The notes under the pieces are model-generated. The model ran no database searches. It was not told the origin of the DNA and was given only the letters and a program-made list of their open reading frames with translations. A program made the translations under genes and the position numbers. From Owenia fusiformis (taxonomy: Eukaryota > Annelida > Polychaeta > Sabellida > Oweniidae), in the NCBI GenBank assembly GCA_903813345.2, contig CAIIXF020000005.1:33361375-33425374 (forward strand): 64,000 bases of DNA, written 5' to 3'. Shown here in pieces: positions 1 to 11,500 of this stretch. The stretch's first letter is position 1; every line of letters begins with the position of its first letter.

Positions 1-1100
1 ACTGACCAGTGAGTATGTACTCCACTTTATTCAAACTGACTAGTGTCATAGTGCAATGGAAGTCCAAGGGGAATGTTGTTGTTGAGAGATGTAATCATGA
101 AGAAAATATTTTGATACATAAAATTGAGAATTGCATAAACTACGGCATTGAATGGTTGTAAATAAAATTCTTTGTTATTTTCTGACTAACATTTTGCATC
201 TGTAAAATTCTTCAACCAGTTAATGTTCAAGTTAATAACTTCACAGGGAATTAACAGCAACCCAGTTCGACAATTATGCATCAGTCATTAAAATAATGAA
301 TTAAATTGAAGTAAGAGCATCTACAAAAGCTCAGATAAGCATTTTCCATGTTTAATTAAATTATTCAGTTAAGAAACGTAATTAGAAGCGGATCGGAGCA
401 ACCTGATGAAATTAAAGCAGGTTTTAATCAGGTTTTGGAACCCAATAGAATCTTATTATTCCAGATTGTATGTTTTTGTACTTTAGTGTATTGCATGTCA
501 AATTCCATGTGAAAAAATCAAATGTCATAAATGATGTTCAGTCTCAATATAATTGATACATGTAACATTCTATTTCTAATGTAATAATATTTATAAAATT
601 CATTGTGTGTTTGTTTACATTTATTGCAGTGAGTGTTTGTTTACATTTATTGCAAAGTGAGTGTTTGTTTACATTTATTGCAAAGTGAAAAAGATGAGAA
701 TTGATTTCATTGTTTTCTTCTATCATAGATCTCATTATTATATCTTTTATTGACAATTTATATCAGCTACATGATACATTAGTCACACATAATTAGTATG
801 GAGGATCAACAATCCTCACATGTGCATATATAAAGTGTAATTACAATTCATAGTTCTCCATCATATCAAATGCCATCACTGCCTTTATCATAATTCATTT
901 TTTCTCATTGTATGGCAAATATGTTTTGTTTAAACAATTCTAACAATATTATATATCCTGGATAATGCAACTGTGGGGCATTTTTGAAACCTCAAATTGT
1001 TAGATAATCTCAGTCTGTTGAAACGTTTCTAGTGGACATTAGCTAGAGACAGACATGAATACATACTGGGTAATCATGTTTGATGTTCACGTTTTATTAT
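1..1100. other. Gene-free AT-rich DNA
   Basis: I see no coding exon or complete mobile element. The only structure is the short tandem repeat at 605-688. Confidence 0.5.
605..688. repeat. Three-copy tandem repeat of about 28 bp
   Basis: Three near-identical copies of a unit containing TGTTTGTTTACATTTATTGC lie head to tail, differing mainly in a short AAAG insertion. The short open frame on the minus strand is a product of the repeat. Confidence 0.8.
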
Positions 1101-1700
1101 GTCCCCGCCACATAGTGTGGGGCCATATTGTCGGACTAGGCGCGTCCGTCTGTCTGTCCGTCCGTGCAATGTACGTCCGGCAGTTTTCTCCAAAACTGCT
1201 ACAGATATAACCTTCAAATTTTCAGGGATAACTTATGAGTGCATATAGATGTGGATGAAAAAAATTTAGCTTGATACCTACTTCCTGTCGGCCATTTTGA
1301 AGTTGAATGCTAAAATCCTTGTCTGCAAACTTTAAGAAAAACGGCTTCACGGTTGCTTTTAAAACTTTAAAATCTTGTTCAGCTTACTTCGTTCTACAAC
1401 TGATCAGGTTTTGGACCTGTTAGCTCAGTCATGTCAGCCATTTTGAATGTCTTAGGAAAACTTAGCGCGCGATAATACTTTGTATTTAGTAGCTGTATAA
1501 ATAATTTCAGGTGTACTTTGCTGTAAAAGCCTATGTTATTGTTAACAATACTGTAGTTATATGTGATAATTTTGTAAAAAGAAATCAGCAAAAACTAATA
1601 ATCACTTTTTTATTGTCGGCCATTTTGGATTTTTCCATTCTAAAATCTTGTGTCAAGTCTTGTGTACACGTTTTCAGGTGGGGACATATTGTACACATTT
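1101..1700 (+). mobile_element. Non-autonomous repeat element, family A (GTCCCC...GTGGGGAC)
   Basis: The left end has an imperfect palindrome GTCCCCGCCACA / TGTGGGG followed by CATATTG, then a GTCCGTCTGTCTGTCCGTCC tract. The right end near 1679 repeats the distal half of that palindrome (GTGGGGACATATTG). Three GGCCATTTTG-type motifs lie in between. There is no transposase gene. The ends follow the same plan as families B, C and D in this window. The right boundary is approximate. Confidence 0.6.
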
Positions 1701-2259
1701 GTGTTCTTGTTGTTCTTAATATTAATGTATGCAAATGATTTTATGACATACCAGAAAATTTTGAGCATGCTCTACGTTCTGGTTGACCTACTCGTTCGGG
1801 TAGTATGATAAAGTTTGTAGACCGACCCATAACGGTTCTTAGTACGTCAAATCCGTTCGTGCACAGTTTTTGAGTTTTCGAGAACGTAGTGAGAACGTGT
1901 ATTTATTGAATTCAGGTTCTCAGTAGTTCCCTCGCGGTGCCAAAGTCAATGCTGCGCGCCTACCGAGTGACGCAGTTTGTGTCGATCACAAACTATGTGC
2001 CTAACAACATTATATCATTAAAGTTGGAGTCTGGATTTTGAAACGTAATTCTAAGACATTTATCCTGCATTGTTTTCTTGTTTAATGCGTTCATTCTGTG
2101 GCGAATATACGAATCTTGCAAATACTAGCAGAAACTATGTACAACTGGATCTAAGTTTTAAGATAGTCGAATCTGCTTGCGATGTGTATTATTTTATTAG
2201 GAAACAACTTACGTGTAGGATTACATTTTGGAGGAAATGAAAATTGTAACTAACAGAAT

Positions 2260-2500
2260 ACGTCACAATACTAGTGGACAGATTTGGATCAAATTGTATA
2301 TGCTAATGCCCAGGGGCACCAGTGGACGGATTTTCTTCAAATTTTATATGCTAATGCCCAGTGAGCAGACTGCAGTGAGACCAGTGGACGGATTTTATTC
2401 AAATTTTATATGCTGATGCCTACAGATGCAAAATTTATATGACTATCAAAATATATTTTGTCCGGTGGGATTTGCTACTCCGTAGAGTTGCTGTTTTTCT
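2260..2500 (+). mobile_element. Fragment of family B repeat
   Basis: Three imperfect copies of ACCAGTGGACGGATTTT...CAAATTTTATATGC, then the family B right end: GGTGGGATTTGC followed by the short hairpin ACTCCGTAGAGT. The same pieces, in reverse orientation, make up the element at 7231-10296. The left part is missing or unrecognisable. Confidence 0.6.
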
Positions 2501-3239
2501 AGTTAAGATTTGTTTGGGTTACCTTTTTGGCCCACCCTATACTTCCAGTAATATAAGAGTTGTAAGAGCCCAAAAGAAGATTAAAGATGAGATATAAACA
2601 TTTCGCCTGGTTCACTGGGGGGTATCGTGATGCAACAACATCGTGTTGTTGCATCAAGATGGCCAGACTTCCGGTGATAGATTTTCGTACGATATTTTGT
2701 TTTCCCAATTTAAACCCATTTCTAGGACGAGTTGCTCAATAATCATACACGTGCAGTTAGCCCATGATCTATATTTAAAAAAACTCTCATTAGTATGCAT
2801 GTAGCATCATCAAGAAGCGAGAAATTCGCCGTTTTAATTCCTCACTATTGATGCAACAACACCACTCTGTTTATCATCGATGATGCAACAACACCAATGT
2901 GCTGATGCAAAAACGCCAATATAATGTATCATTGAATATCAAGCGAAACTGTTTCACGTTCTGTTTATCTCGTAGGTGTTGGTCGGGACATGAATAAAAC
3001 GCGTGAGTGCGTGGTTCATGAATGAAACGTATTTTGTTTGGTTCCTTAATGTATTTGTCTTTATGTTATCAAAGTTAAAAGGATATACAAGGTAAACTAA
3101 ATACATAGGCTAAGTATTGAATCCCCGGGAGCCAACCTCATTGATATTGTATCTGAAAAATAAAGATTATTCATTTTCTAAATTAAATCCCCTTGATTTA
3201 CCGTATCGTATGGAAATTGTTTACAAAGAACTAATATAA

Positions 3240-4197
3240 CTAGACTTTGGAAATTGAACAAGTTCAATTTCAGACTCCAGATTTGGACTATTTTAAGCCG
3301 AGTCATCCAGAAAAAGATGGATGGATGGATGAAATAGGAAGGAGGGATAGGACAGAATAGGATGGAACGATAAGAGAGAATAGAGAAGAAAGATAGGATA
3401 GAATAGCAAGGAAGGATAAGATAGAAAGGATAGGAAGGAAAGGATATGAAGGAATGGAAGGAAAGGATAGGAAGGATAGATAGATAGGAAGGAAAGGATA
3501 TGAAGGATAGATAGGAAGGAACGGATAGGGATAAAAGGGATAGGATAGGAAGAATAGGATAGAATAAGAAGGAACAATAGGATAGAATAGTAGGATAGGA
3601 TAGGATAGGATAGGAAGAATGGATGGATTTTTCGACATTTTCTTGGCTAACCTTGACTTTCTATCAGGATACCATCAGATCGATTTTTCTCGAAATTTCA
3701 AAACGCCATAATTTCCGAACCGGAAGTCGGATCGAAATTTGGTTTGCAGATTCTGATTCCTGAGAAAATTCTATTCTTCATTCATAACTAAAACGTTAAA
3801 TTTGGTGAATTTTTTATTTTGACCTACTTTTTGGACACCATATCTCAAAAGTGGGTTAAAATACTTTCTGACGGCAAAGGGCTAACACTATGAGTACACT
3901 CTTGGCTACATGTATACACAATTTCGAAGAATATAATTGAAGTGTAGTGTCAGAATCACAAAAATAAGGAAAATTTTTGAATTTGACCTAGATTTTGACC
4001 TAGACATTTTTGTGTCCAAATTTTGAAGCTAGATTGCTTTTGAGATATCCTTCATTTAAAGGCTTTCATTAAATTAAGCTGTACTCGGTCGTATATATGT
4101 CGTATTTTACACTTCAAAAAAATATTTTTTCCCTTTGACTTAACATGGGGCACCAAATTTAGCGATTTTGAGTTTTCAAAACGCCATAATTTCCGAT
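3240..4197 (-). mobile_element. Family D (Helitron/Helentron-like) 3' fragment, reverse orientation
   Basis: Read on the minus strand it ends with AATCTGGAGTCT, an AATTGAAC/GTTCAATT hairpin and CTAG, exactly as the copies at 17.4-46.2 kb do. It contains one to two of the same tandem units (GACCTACTTTTTGG, GCCGTCAGAAAGTATTTT on the relevant strand). The 5' palindrome is absent, so the copy is truncated, near 4197. Confidence 0.75.
3318..3622. repeat. GGATAGGAAG-type microsatellite
   Basis: Imperfect purine-rich repeat of GGATA and GGAAG pentamers. It occupies the place next to the 3' end where other family D copies carry the CAGCTACTTACT-type microsatellite. The two long Ser/Tyr/Pro/Leu-rich open frames on the minus strand are artefacts of it. 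Confidence 0.9.
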
Positions 4198-5426
4198 GAG
4201 TGTAGGTTTAATGATATTGCAGTTATACAATGCTATTATATAGAGGTTATTTACTGAGAGGGATTCAATATTGGTTTTATTCCGGGACACATTATGATAT
4301 TTCCCGAGGGCCCAGGGGGAATCTGGGATTACTATACTGTACCCCTATTAATTTACCTTTTCGGGACCTAAATCCTATTACCTACCTTTTTACTCAATCG
4401 GGGAGAACGAATCCAAAGAGAACAATACTTCTACATGTGCGCCGTGCAAGATTTCCAATAGCTCGTCGTGTTTACCGAGAACGAAAGATGTTTGCCCACC
4501 ATTTTGAATGATACTAACTGGTATCAGGGTCATCAAACAATGGAACAGGGGTTTATGATAATAGATTGGGTTACTATAGCTTGCAATGTTAAAGGCGATT
4601 GAACTATGTTATAAAACAACTTCCAGTACATTATGATATTTAAAAGTATAATTTTTTGAAAATACATATAAAGAATTATCGCCCGCAGGACGTGTATTTT
4701 GAATGCCTGAGAAGAACGCAAATGGGTACTGGCCCGGTGTTGCAATAGAAGCATTTAAAAATCTGTTCCTCTCGAGATTTATGGTCTTCTGAAATTATAC
4801 TATTAATTGGTGTTGTTGCATCATTGCTCAAATCTAGAGGAGTGTTGTTGCATCTTCGGTTTGGTGTTGTTGCATCAATAGTGAGGAACTAAAACCGTGA
4901 ACTTCTTGCTTCTTGATGATGCTACATGTATACTAATGACAGTTTCTTTAAATATAGATCGTGCGCTAACTTCATGTGTATGGTTATTGAGAAACTCGTC
5001 CTAGAAATGGGTTTAAATTGGGGAAACAACATATCGTACGAAAATCTATCACCGGAAGTCTGGCCATCTTGATGCAACAACACGGTGTTGTTGCATCACG
5101 ATACCCCCCAGTGTGGTTGGTGTGAAGAAATATGTCTGGCATAGTGCGTAAATACGATCAAATGGGTAGCAAAACTAAACAACACATTGTTATGTCATCT
5201 TACAATGTGAATTTTTTAAATACAAAGTTGAACAATGAATATTCATGCAGTCAGGTGATTTGAAATGTCAATTTGCCACAATGTGAAGGCAATATAGTTT
5301 TTCATCTTTGTGTTGAATTACTTTTGTCTGTTTCAGATGATCAATCAAATTTTGAAGTTTTCTGTATCATATCTGCTCGTCAGTTGTTGTGTAGCTCAGT
5401 TGTACATGTCATTTGATTCAGCTGTT

Positions 5427-5477
5427 TTGGTACAGCTTTTATGGTACAGCTTTTATGGTACAGTTTTGTGGTACATG
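5427..5477. repeat. Short tandem repeat, 18-bp unit
   Basis: Three copies based on TGGTACAGCTTTTA, lying just 3' of the stop codon of the seven-exon gene, in its presumptive 3' UTR. Confidence 0.75.
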
Positions 5478-5484
5478 TTATTCT

Positions 5485-5598
5485 TTACATTCCGGGATTG
5501 ACGCAAGTTCCATCGAGGATATCTGGGCGAAATCTTCTAACCAATGCCATCACATCAGCGTCTGTCAGTGTGTCGTCAAATGATTTCCCAATTGGGAT
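5485..5598 (-). CDS. Exon 7: C-terminus and stop codon
   Basis: The acceptor is ATTTTGTAG. It encodes 37 residues beginning IPIGKSFDDTLTDADVM and ending DGTCVNPGM, then TAA. It enters in phase 0, exactly as exon 6 leaves. I did not find a clear AATAAA before the next mobile element begins about 370 bp downstream. Confidence 0.83.
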   Translation of the reverse strand: MPIGKSFDDTLTDADVMALVRRFRPDILDGTCVNPGM

Positions 5599-8500
5599 CT
5601 ACAAAATAAATGAACAATAAATATGTGAGAACACACATCCGGAGCGGTGAATTTGAAAATACATTAAACACCACCTTTGTTCGACCTTTCCAAAGAATGC
5701 CCCATAGAACACATTACATTAGTCTTATTTGGAGATAAACCATTGAAATATAGAAATTATAAAATTACAGGCTATGTTTAGATCGAAATGGGTTTTCCAG
5801 ATCCATTCACTTACATGCTACTATCTATTATATAGTGATGTCATATATGACTATACTTTTTTAGTTTCCTATATGTAAGACCAAAATAGTCTAAAACGTA
5901 TTTTTGTTTTAAATCTCAGTTTGACCCTTTAAGTAAAAATAAGTCTTACGATAGATGCGCCATTCACTGTGCGTGATAGGACTGGTAAGATTTCGAAAAT
6001 CCCCACTCCAGGGATGAATTATGTCAAAATCCCACACCCCCTACCTAGGATAATACTACGTGTCAAATTAAATCCCGACCTCCCGTATTCTACATCACCC
6101 CGCAAACCTCTGAATGGTGCTATTGAGAAATGAAACCTACCATCATTTGACTTGCATATTCTGCTGGGACACATCCAAAGTTTATCAAGAGCTCTTTCAT
6201 CTTTCCAACTGCTGTCACTCTTTTCTTTATGTCAGGATTGTTTTCTAGAAGTCCCATTGCATCAGCCAATATCTTTCGTATTGACGAGATGTATTGCTTA
6301 AGAGTTTCTTGTTTTGCTACTATGTTATCAACGTTAACTGTTGCTGCGGTGATCACCTAGGAAACATTGATGCGTTTTCTTGAAAGGCTTTTCACAGAAG
6401 CCTTTTACAAGTTATCAAATCGACTTCAGAATATTATATTTTAAATTGTGTGTAATTTCTTTTCATGAAAACATTGTAAGTGATCTCTTGCTCAAAAACA
6501 TTATCATCAAGAAAATTACACATTATCGTAAAGTTAATCTAACTGTTGGATTACTGACAACCTAAAGGGATGATCAACTGTTGAAAAGGAACTCGAAGAA
6601 CCCATATTGTAAATTATGATAAAGCATATTCCTTGAAATCGTATCATTTGACACAAACGTTTTCAATTTCCAAACTTAAACGTCATCGTCGAATCTGACA
6701 AAAACAATGACCTGAAATCAAATACCCGACGAATCGCACTTACCTCGGTGATCTGTGGTGGGTTAGCGATGTTGACACTGGGTAATCTTGCCACCTCTAG
6801 AAACTCACGGCTATACGCACTGCCAACCTGACCAAGTGAAATGAATTTCTCTTTTACACTGGCAAACTCTTGATCAACTGTTTCCTTGCTAGCACTCTGG
6901 CTGTTAATTGCAGTGTTGAGCTGTGGAAGCAGAGCAACCATGTCGTCCCGAGCTGTGCGGAGAGCATCACGAGCGGTTTTCAGTTCGTTGCGTTTTGCTT
7001 TAGCACCGGATACGTCGAAGTATATAGATACCCCTAGCAGCACTCCACCAGCGAGAGCACCTCCCACTTTGCCAAACTTTGACCATTTCGCCGATTTAAA
7101 GAATGTACCCACTTTACCAGTGGACTTTCGTCCTGAAATATAAATCGGATGTGAACAAGACCAAACGTCAATATGCTCACTTTATGACAACGTTACCTCA
7201 GAATAATATGTAAGACCATATTAACCAAATACAGCAACTCCATGGAGTAGCAAATCCCACCGAACAAAACATGTTTGATAAATAGCAGCCATCTTGAAAA
7301 TCTCTTTGTGAACAGAGCTCCCCTGTCCCTAGATATAAGCATATGAAATTAGAACCAAATCTGACCACTGGTATTTGAGTAATTGAAGATTGTTTTTTTT
7401 AAAATAAATATTGGTCATTTTAGCTGCTATCTTGAAGAGAGTTCCTTTATCTTTAGGCATCAGTCTATAAAATTTGAAACCAAAATCAGCCCACTGGTAT
7501 TTGATCATCAAAGATTATGATTTTCTACAAAAAATGGCCGCCATTTTGAAATAAAGTGGCCTTCTTGAAAATGTCTCCTTGAGCAGAGCTCCTTTCTCCA
7601 TGGGCTTCAGCATATAATATTTCAACCAAATCTGTCAACTGGCATTTGAGTTATCAAAGATTACGTTATTTTAAGAAAAATTGGCGGCCATTTTGAAATT
7701 GAGCCGCCATGTTGAAATGTCTTCTGAACAAAGCTCATTTGTCCCTAGGTATCAGCATATGAAAGGAGCGGTATCGATATGGAGAACTGAATTCAACAAT
7801 GTTTTTCTCTTAAACCAATCATTTAAAACATTCTGTAAAAACACGGTATTTTATGTAATGTAGACTGATTGACAACAATTTATTGCGAAAATTATTTAGA
7901 TACACTTTATATAACTCTTTTTGTTAACATTTTTTGTTTTTTTTAGTGCAATTTGCTCCTTCTACCAATTCTTGAGAATGAAATAAAATGTCTTTCCGAA
8001 CCTTGTTGGAACAAAATAGCATATACAACATGTTTTAGACCTCTCAATATTATAGTTATACAAATGAATTCTTGGTTGATTTAAAAAAAAGTATTCAAAA
8101 AATCCCCTCAAAATAGATGATAAAAATCAAGATAAACTTCTTATTTCATTTACAAGATACTTTTTTAAAATCAACCAAAAGAACAGGTCCATTTAACAGA
8201 CTATTGGTCAACTTAGACTTTTTCCAAAAAACTCATTCTTCCATTTACTTTCAAAACCGATTGCAAGTTGTAGATAAACCTTTTTTCTTGAGGTGTGCAA
8301 TTTCAAAATTTCAGTTTCTTTGAAAAATTGGCAGTAAGAACCCCTATCACAAGGCTGTCTGAATATGGGTACACCCTATGTTTACCATCAAAATAATATC
8401 AAAACTTATCATAACATAGATTTTATTATATGGAACATATGGCATACAAGCATTCTGAGTACAACATTTAAAAAAATCTAGCTATGTATGAAGTTTACCA

Positions 8501-11500
8501 ATGCAAATCTGGAAAACATTGCCATTTTTGTTCACTTTGTTATCAAGTTTTATCATGGTGCTCATTTCCTTTCGTTGAAAATTTAACTATCAGCCCATTC
8601 TCCCACAAAAAAGATATTGAAACTGTAGAATTCAGAGACTGTAAAGTAGCTTCTCTGCAAATATCATTGTTGTGGGAGTGTGGGCTCACCACTAAAACTT
8701 AACTTTTGTGATGAAAATAAGGCTGACTGGTTTATGTTTTCAATATGGCTACTAACCTGGTCATACATGTACACTACATAATTGCATGTACAGATTAGGC
8801 CATTCAAAATTAATTATATGTTGGCATTCTGATGAAGGGCCTTATTTTATAAACTACAAAACCTTTATTTATTTAAAGGGTTTTATATTATTTAATAGTG
8901 AAAATGCAACAACACTTAGTGGAAAAGCAAGTAACACCTCTTGATTCAGATGACTTTGTGAATGAAGACAATACTAAAGCTTATATACATGTAGTTTTAA
9001 TCAATCTCGGAACTCATTTCAATACAATATAATTCATGATCACAATTCCCTCTGTCATTTATATGCATTACAAATTTACAAGTATATAGTACATGGGAAC
9101 ATTTTGTTTTTTCTGAAAACATAGAATTTAGTGACATTAATTATAATTTTTTTTGAATGGCCTAAGTGTTTTTCTAAATAGGGAATAAGTAAAAATTATT
9201 TTAGGCAATCTTTTGAGTGTCATGCCATTTATACATAATGCTGCCTTATATTTTATGATATATATTGAAATTCAAATATGGGAACTGCAAATAACTTTAA
9301 AACTAAGTCTCCATACAGACATTTAATTTCAAATTCCAATGTAGATGCCAATGGGCATATACATTGGAAATGCCCATGTCATGGGCATTTAAAATAATAA
9401 TCACATCCCAATTCTTAAAACATGCTTCTATTAGGATACTGTTAGAGTTGATAAAATAGCATCTTTCAAAGTTGACCTTTAAACCAACCTAATGTCAAGG
9501 TCAAATGTCTAAATTCTCAGAAATCACATTTTAAGTAATAAGTCATACTTCCTCTTCAATTCCATGTCACTATATACTTGTTTTGTAGGGGGGCTAAAAG
9601 AGGGGTTTACCGTCACCTGTCCTATTTATACAATTACAATATTGAGAGACCTCAACATGTTGTGTTTATGTCGTTTTGTTCCAATGAGGTTCGGAAAGAT
9701 GTTTCATTTCACTCTGGAAACATGATACCAAGAACAAAACAAGTGTTTGATGTGTTTTCTAAAACAATATAGATGGAAGCATATATATATATTTCAAATT
9801 ATATTGTTACCATTCAAAAGATCACCATTAAATTGACGATGTGTAAAATTTTTAGATTTTTTTAGTTTAGAGAAACGTGTGTTCAAAAAGTTCTCCATAT
9901 CGATACCACTCATTTGAACGAAATCCATCTCCTGGCGTTTGAGTTATCAAAGATTACGCGCTTTTACGAAAAGCGGCTATTTTGAAATTTAGCAGCCATC
10001 TTGAAAATGTCTTCTTGAGCAAAACTCCTTTGTCCTTAGGCATCTGCATATCAAATTTGAACCCAATCAGTCAATTCGTATTTGAGTTATCAAAGATTAC
10101 ATGTTTACGAAAAATGGCGGCCATTTTGAATTGAGTGGCCATATTGAAAATTCTTTCTCGAGCAGAGGTTCTATGGCCTATAAAATTTGAATCAAATCCG
10201 ACGACCGGTATTTGAGTTACCGCCCGGACAAACAGACGGATGTCGGATGGACGGACGGCTTTCCTATTTTCCCCTCGAACTTCTTTCGGTGGGATAAAAA
10301 CGAAACAATACAATCACACGATGACATGGGCCTGAAAGTCATTCCTTTCAGTAACGTGTAGGTGCATATTACTTACCTAAACTGCTACTGCTAGTCATAG
10401 CTGTCTTTGAAGCAGGCTTTACAGATGTTTTAAAACCATTAGCAACGGTACGCATTAAGAAAGGCACCTCTACATTATTGAAGGTAGCCTTTTCCTGGGA
10501 CTCTTGTTCTCTCAGTGATTTATCCAGACTTCCACCAAGCATAATAGCACCTGCAGCTGACTGGAGAACTCCAATTGTACTCGTCGTTAGGTCAATTCCT
10601 AAAACAGTGAACATACCAATTTGGACTAAGTTTCCGAATATTGGGAGTTTTATATATATCATATCATTGTCTGGAATACTGGTGATATATTCTGGGTGAT
10701 TTGTGTGCTGAATAGAGAGGACAAGCAGGTGGCGATGGTGTGTTGTTCTCTTTATATATCTGAGTTTGGTAGCTTTTGGCCTTTAGCCAGACGGACGACA
10801 CTTGAACCTACTTAAGTTATCTATACCAGAGACTCTCAGTTTGTACTTACCATCCGTTAATCGAGAAATAGAGATTGAATATTTTTCTAATGCTTGAAAA
10901 ATTGTAGCGAGTTCGGTGTTCTTATTATTAGCTTCATTGGTAGCAGTCCATAGCTTTGCATTGTATTCATTCAGTCCATTGAGCGTCTCATTCTTCTCAT
11001 CCACACTGGGCTTCTTTTGTGTAACCTTGGATAAATAAGAAAAATACATAGAGAGGCTCAAACTGCACTTGAAAACAAAGGCTTATTTTGGATTATTATT
11101 GGAAAGACATGCAATGAAGTTGTGACTCCTTGTGATTTAGAGTTTCACGACTAGCAAGTTTGATGCCATTATGCTAAAAAAGATCACGACGGAAAAGCAT
11201 CAAATACAAGATGTTCAAATATTTGTACTGAACGAATATACCTGCACTAAATGAAGTGTTTGATGTTGCCCTTTGTACTTTAACCCTAGAAGCCTAAGGA
11301 TAAAAAGTCACACGAACACCTAAGGGGGAGGGGGGGGGTCAAAAGGGCACCCCCTTATAAATGTTTTATTAGTAGAGCTAGGATGTTCAACCTTTCCCCA
11401 AATATACTTCATTCTACAACTTGGTGTAGTAATTCTAACAACTATGATGATGTATGATTGCGTAATTTTATTCTAAAGACCACACACCACATGATAGAAT

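Larger units (their letters stand above)
2613..5113. mobile_element. Long-terminal-inverted-repeat (foldback-type) element with TSD TGGTT
   Basis: The ends begin CACTGGGGGGTATCGTGATG and are inverted copies of each other over roughly 300 bp (about 2613-2940 and 4790-5113), with scattered mismatches. Each arm contains its own palindrome of GATGCAACAACA and extra GATGCAACAACAC motifs further in. A 5-bp direct repeat TGGTT flanks the element (2608-2612 and 5114-5118), marking a real insertion. There is no recognisable transposase. The interior holds a reverse-oriented family D fragment and a microsatellite. The superfamily cannot be named from the ends alone. Confidence 0.8.

Noticed and set aside
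1740-2060. Possible tRNA-derived SINE near GTTCGGGTAG
   Set aside because: No convincing A box and B box at the right distance, and no cloverleaf could be drawn.
3293-3638. Open frames of 94 and 111 codons rich in Ser, Tyr, Pro and Leu
   Set aside because: They are translations of the GGATAGGAAG microsatellite in two frames.
6886-7143. 85-codon plus-strand frame
   Set aside because: It is the antisense shadow of exon 5 of the seven-exon gene.
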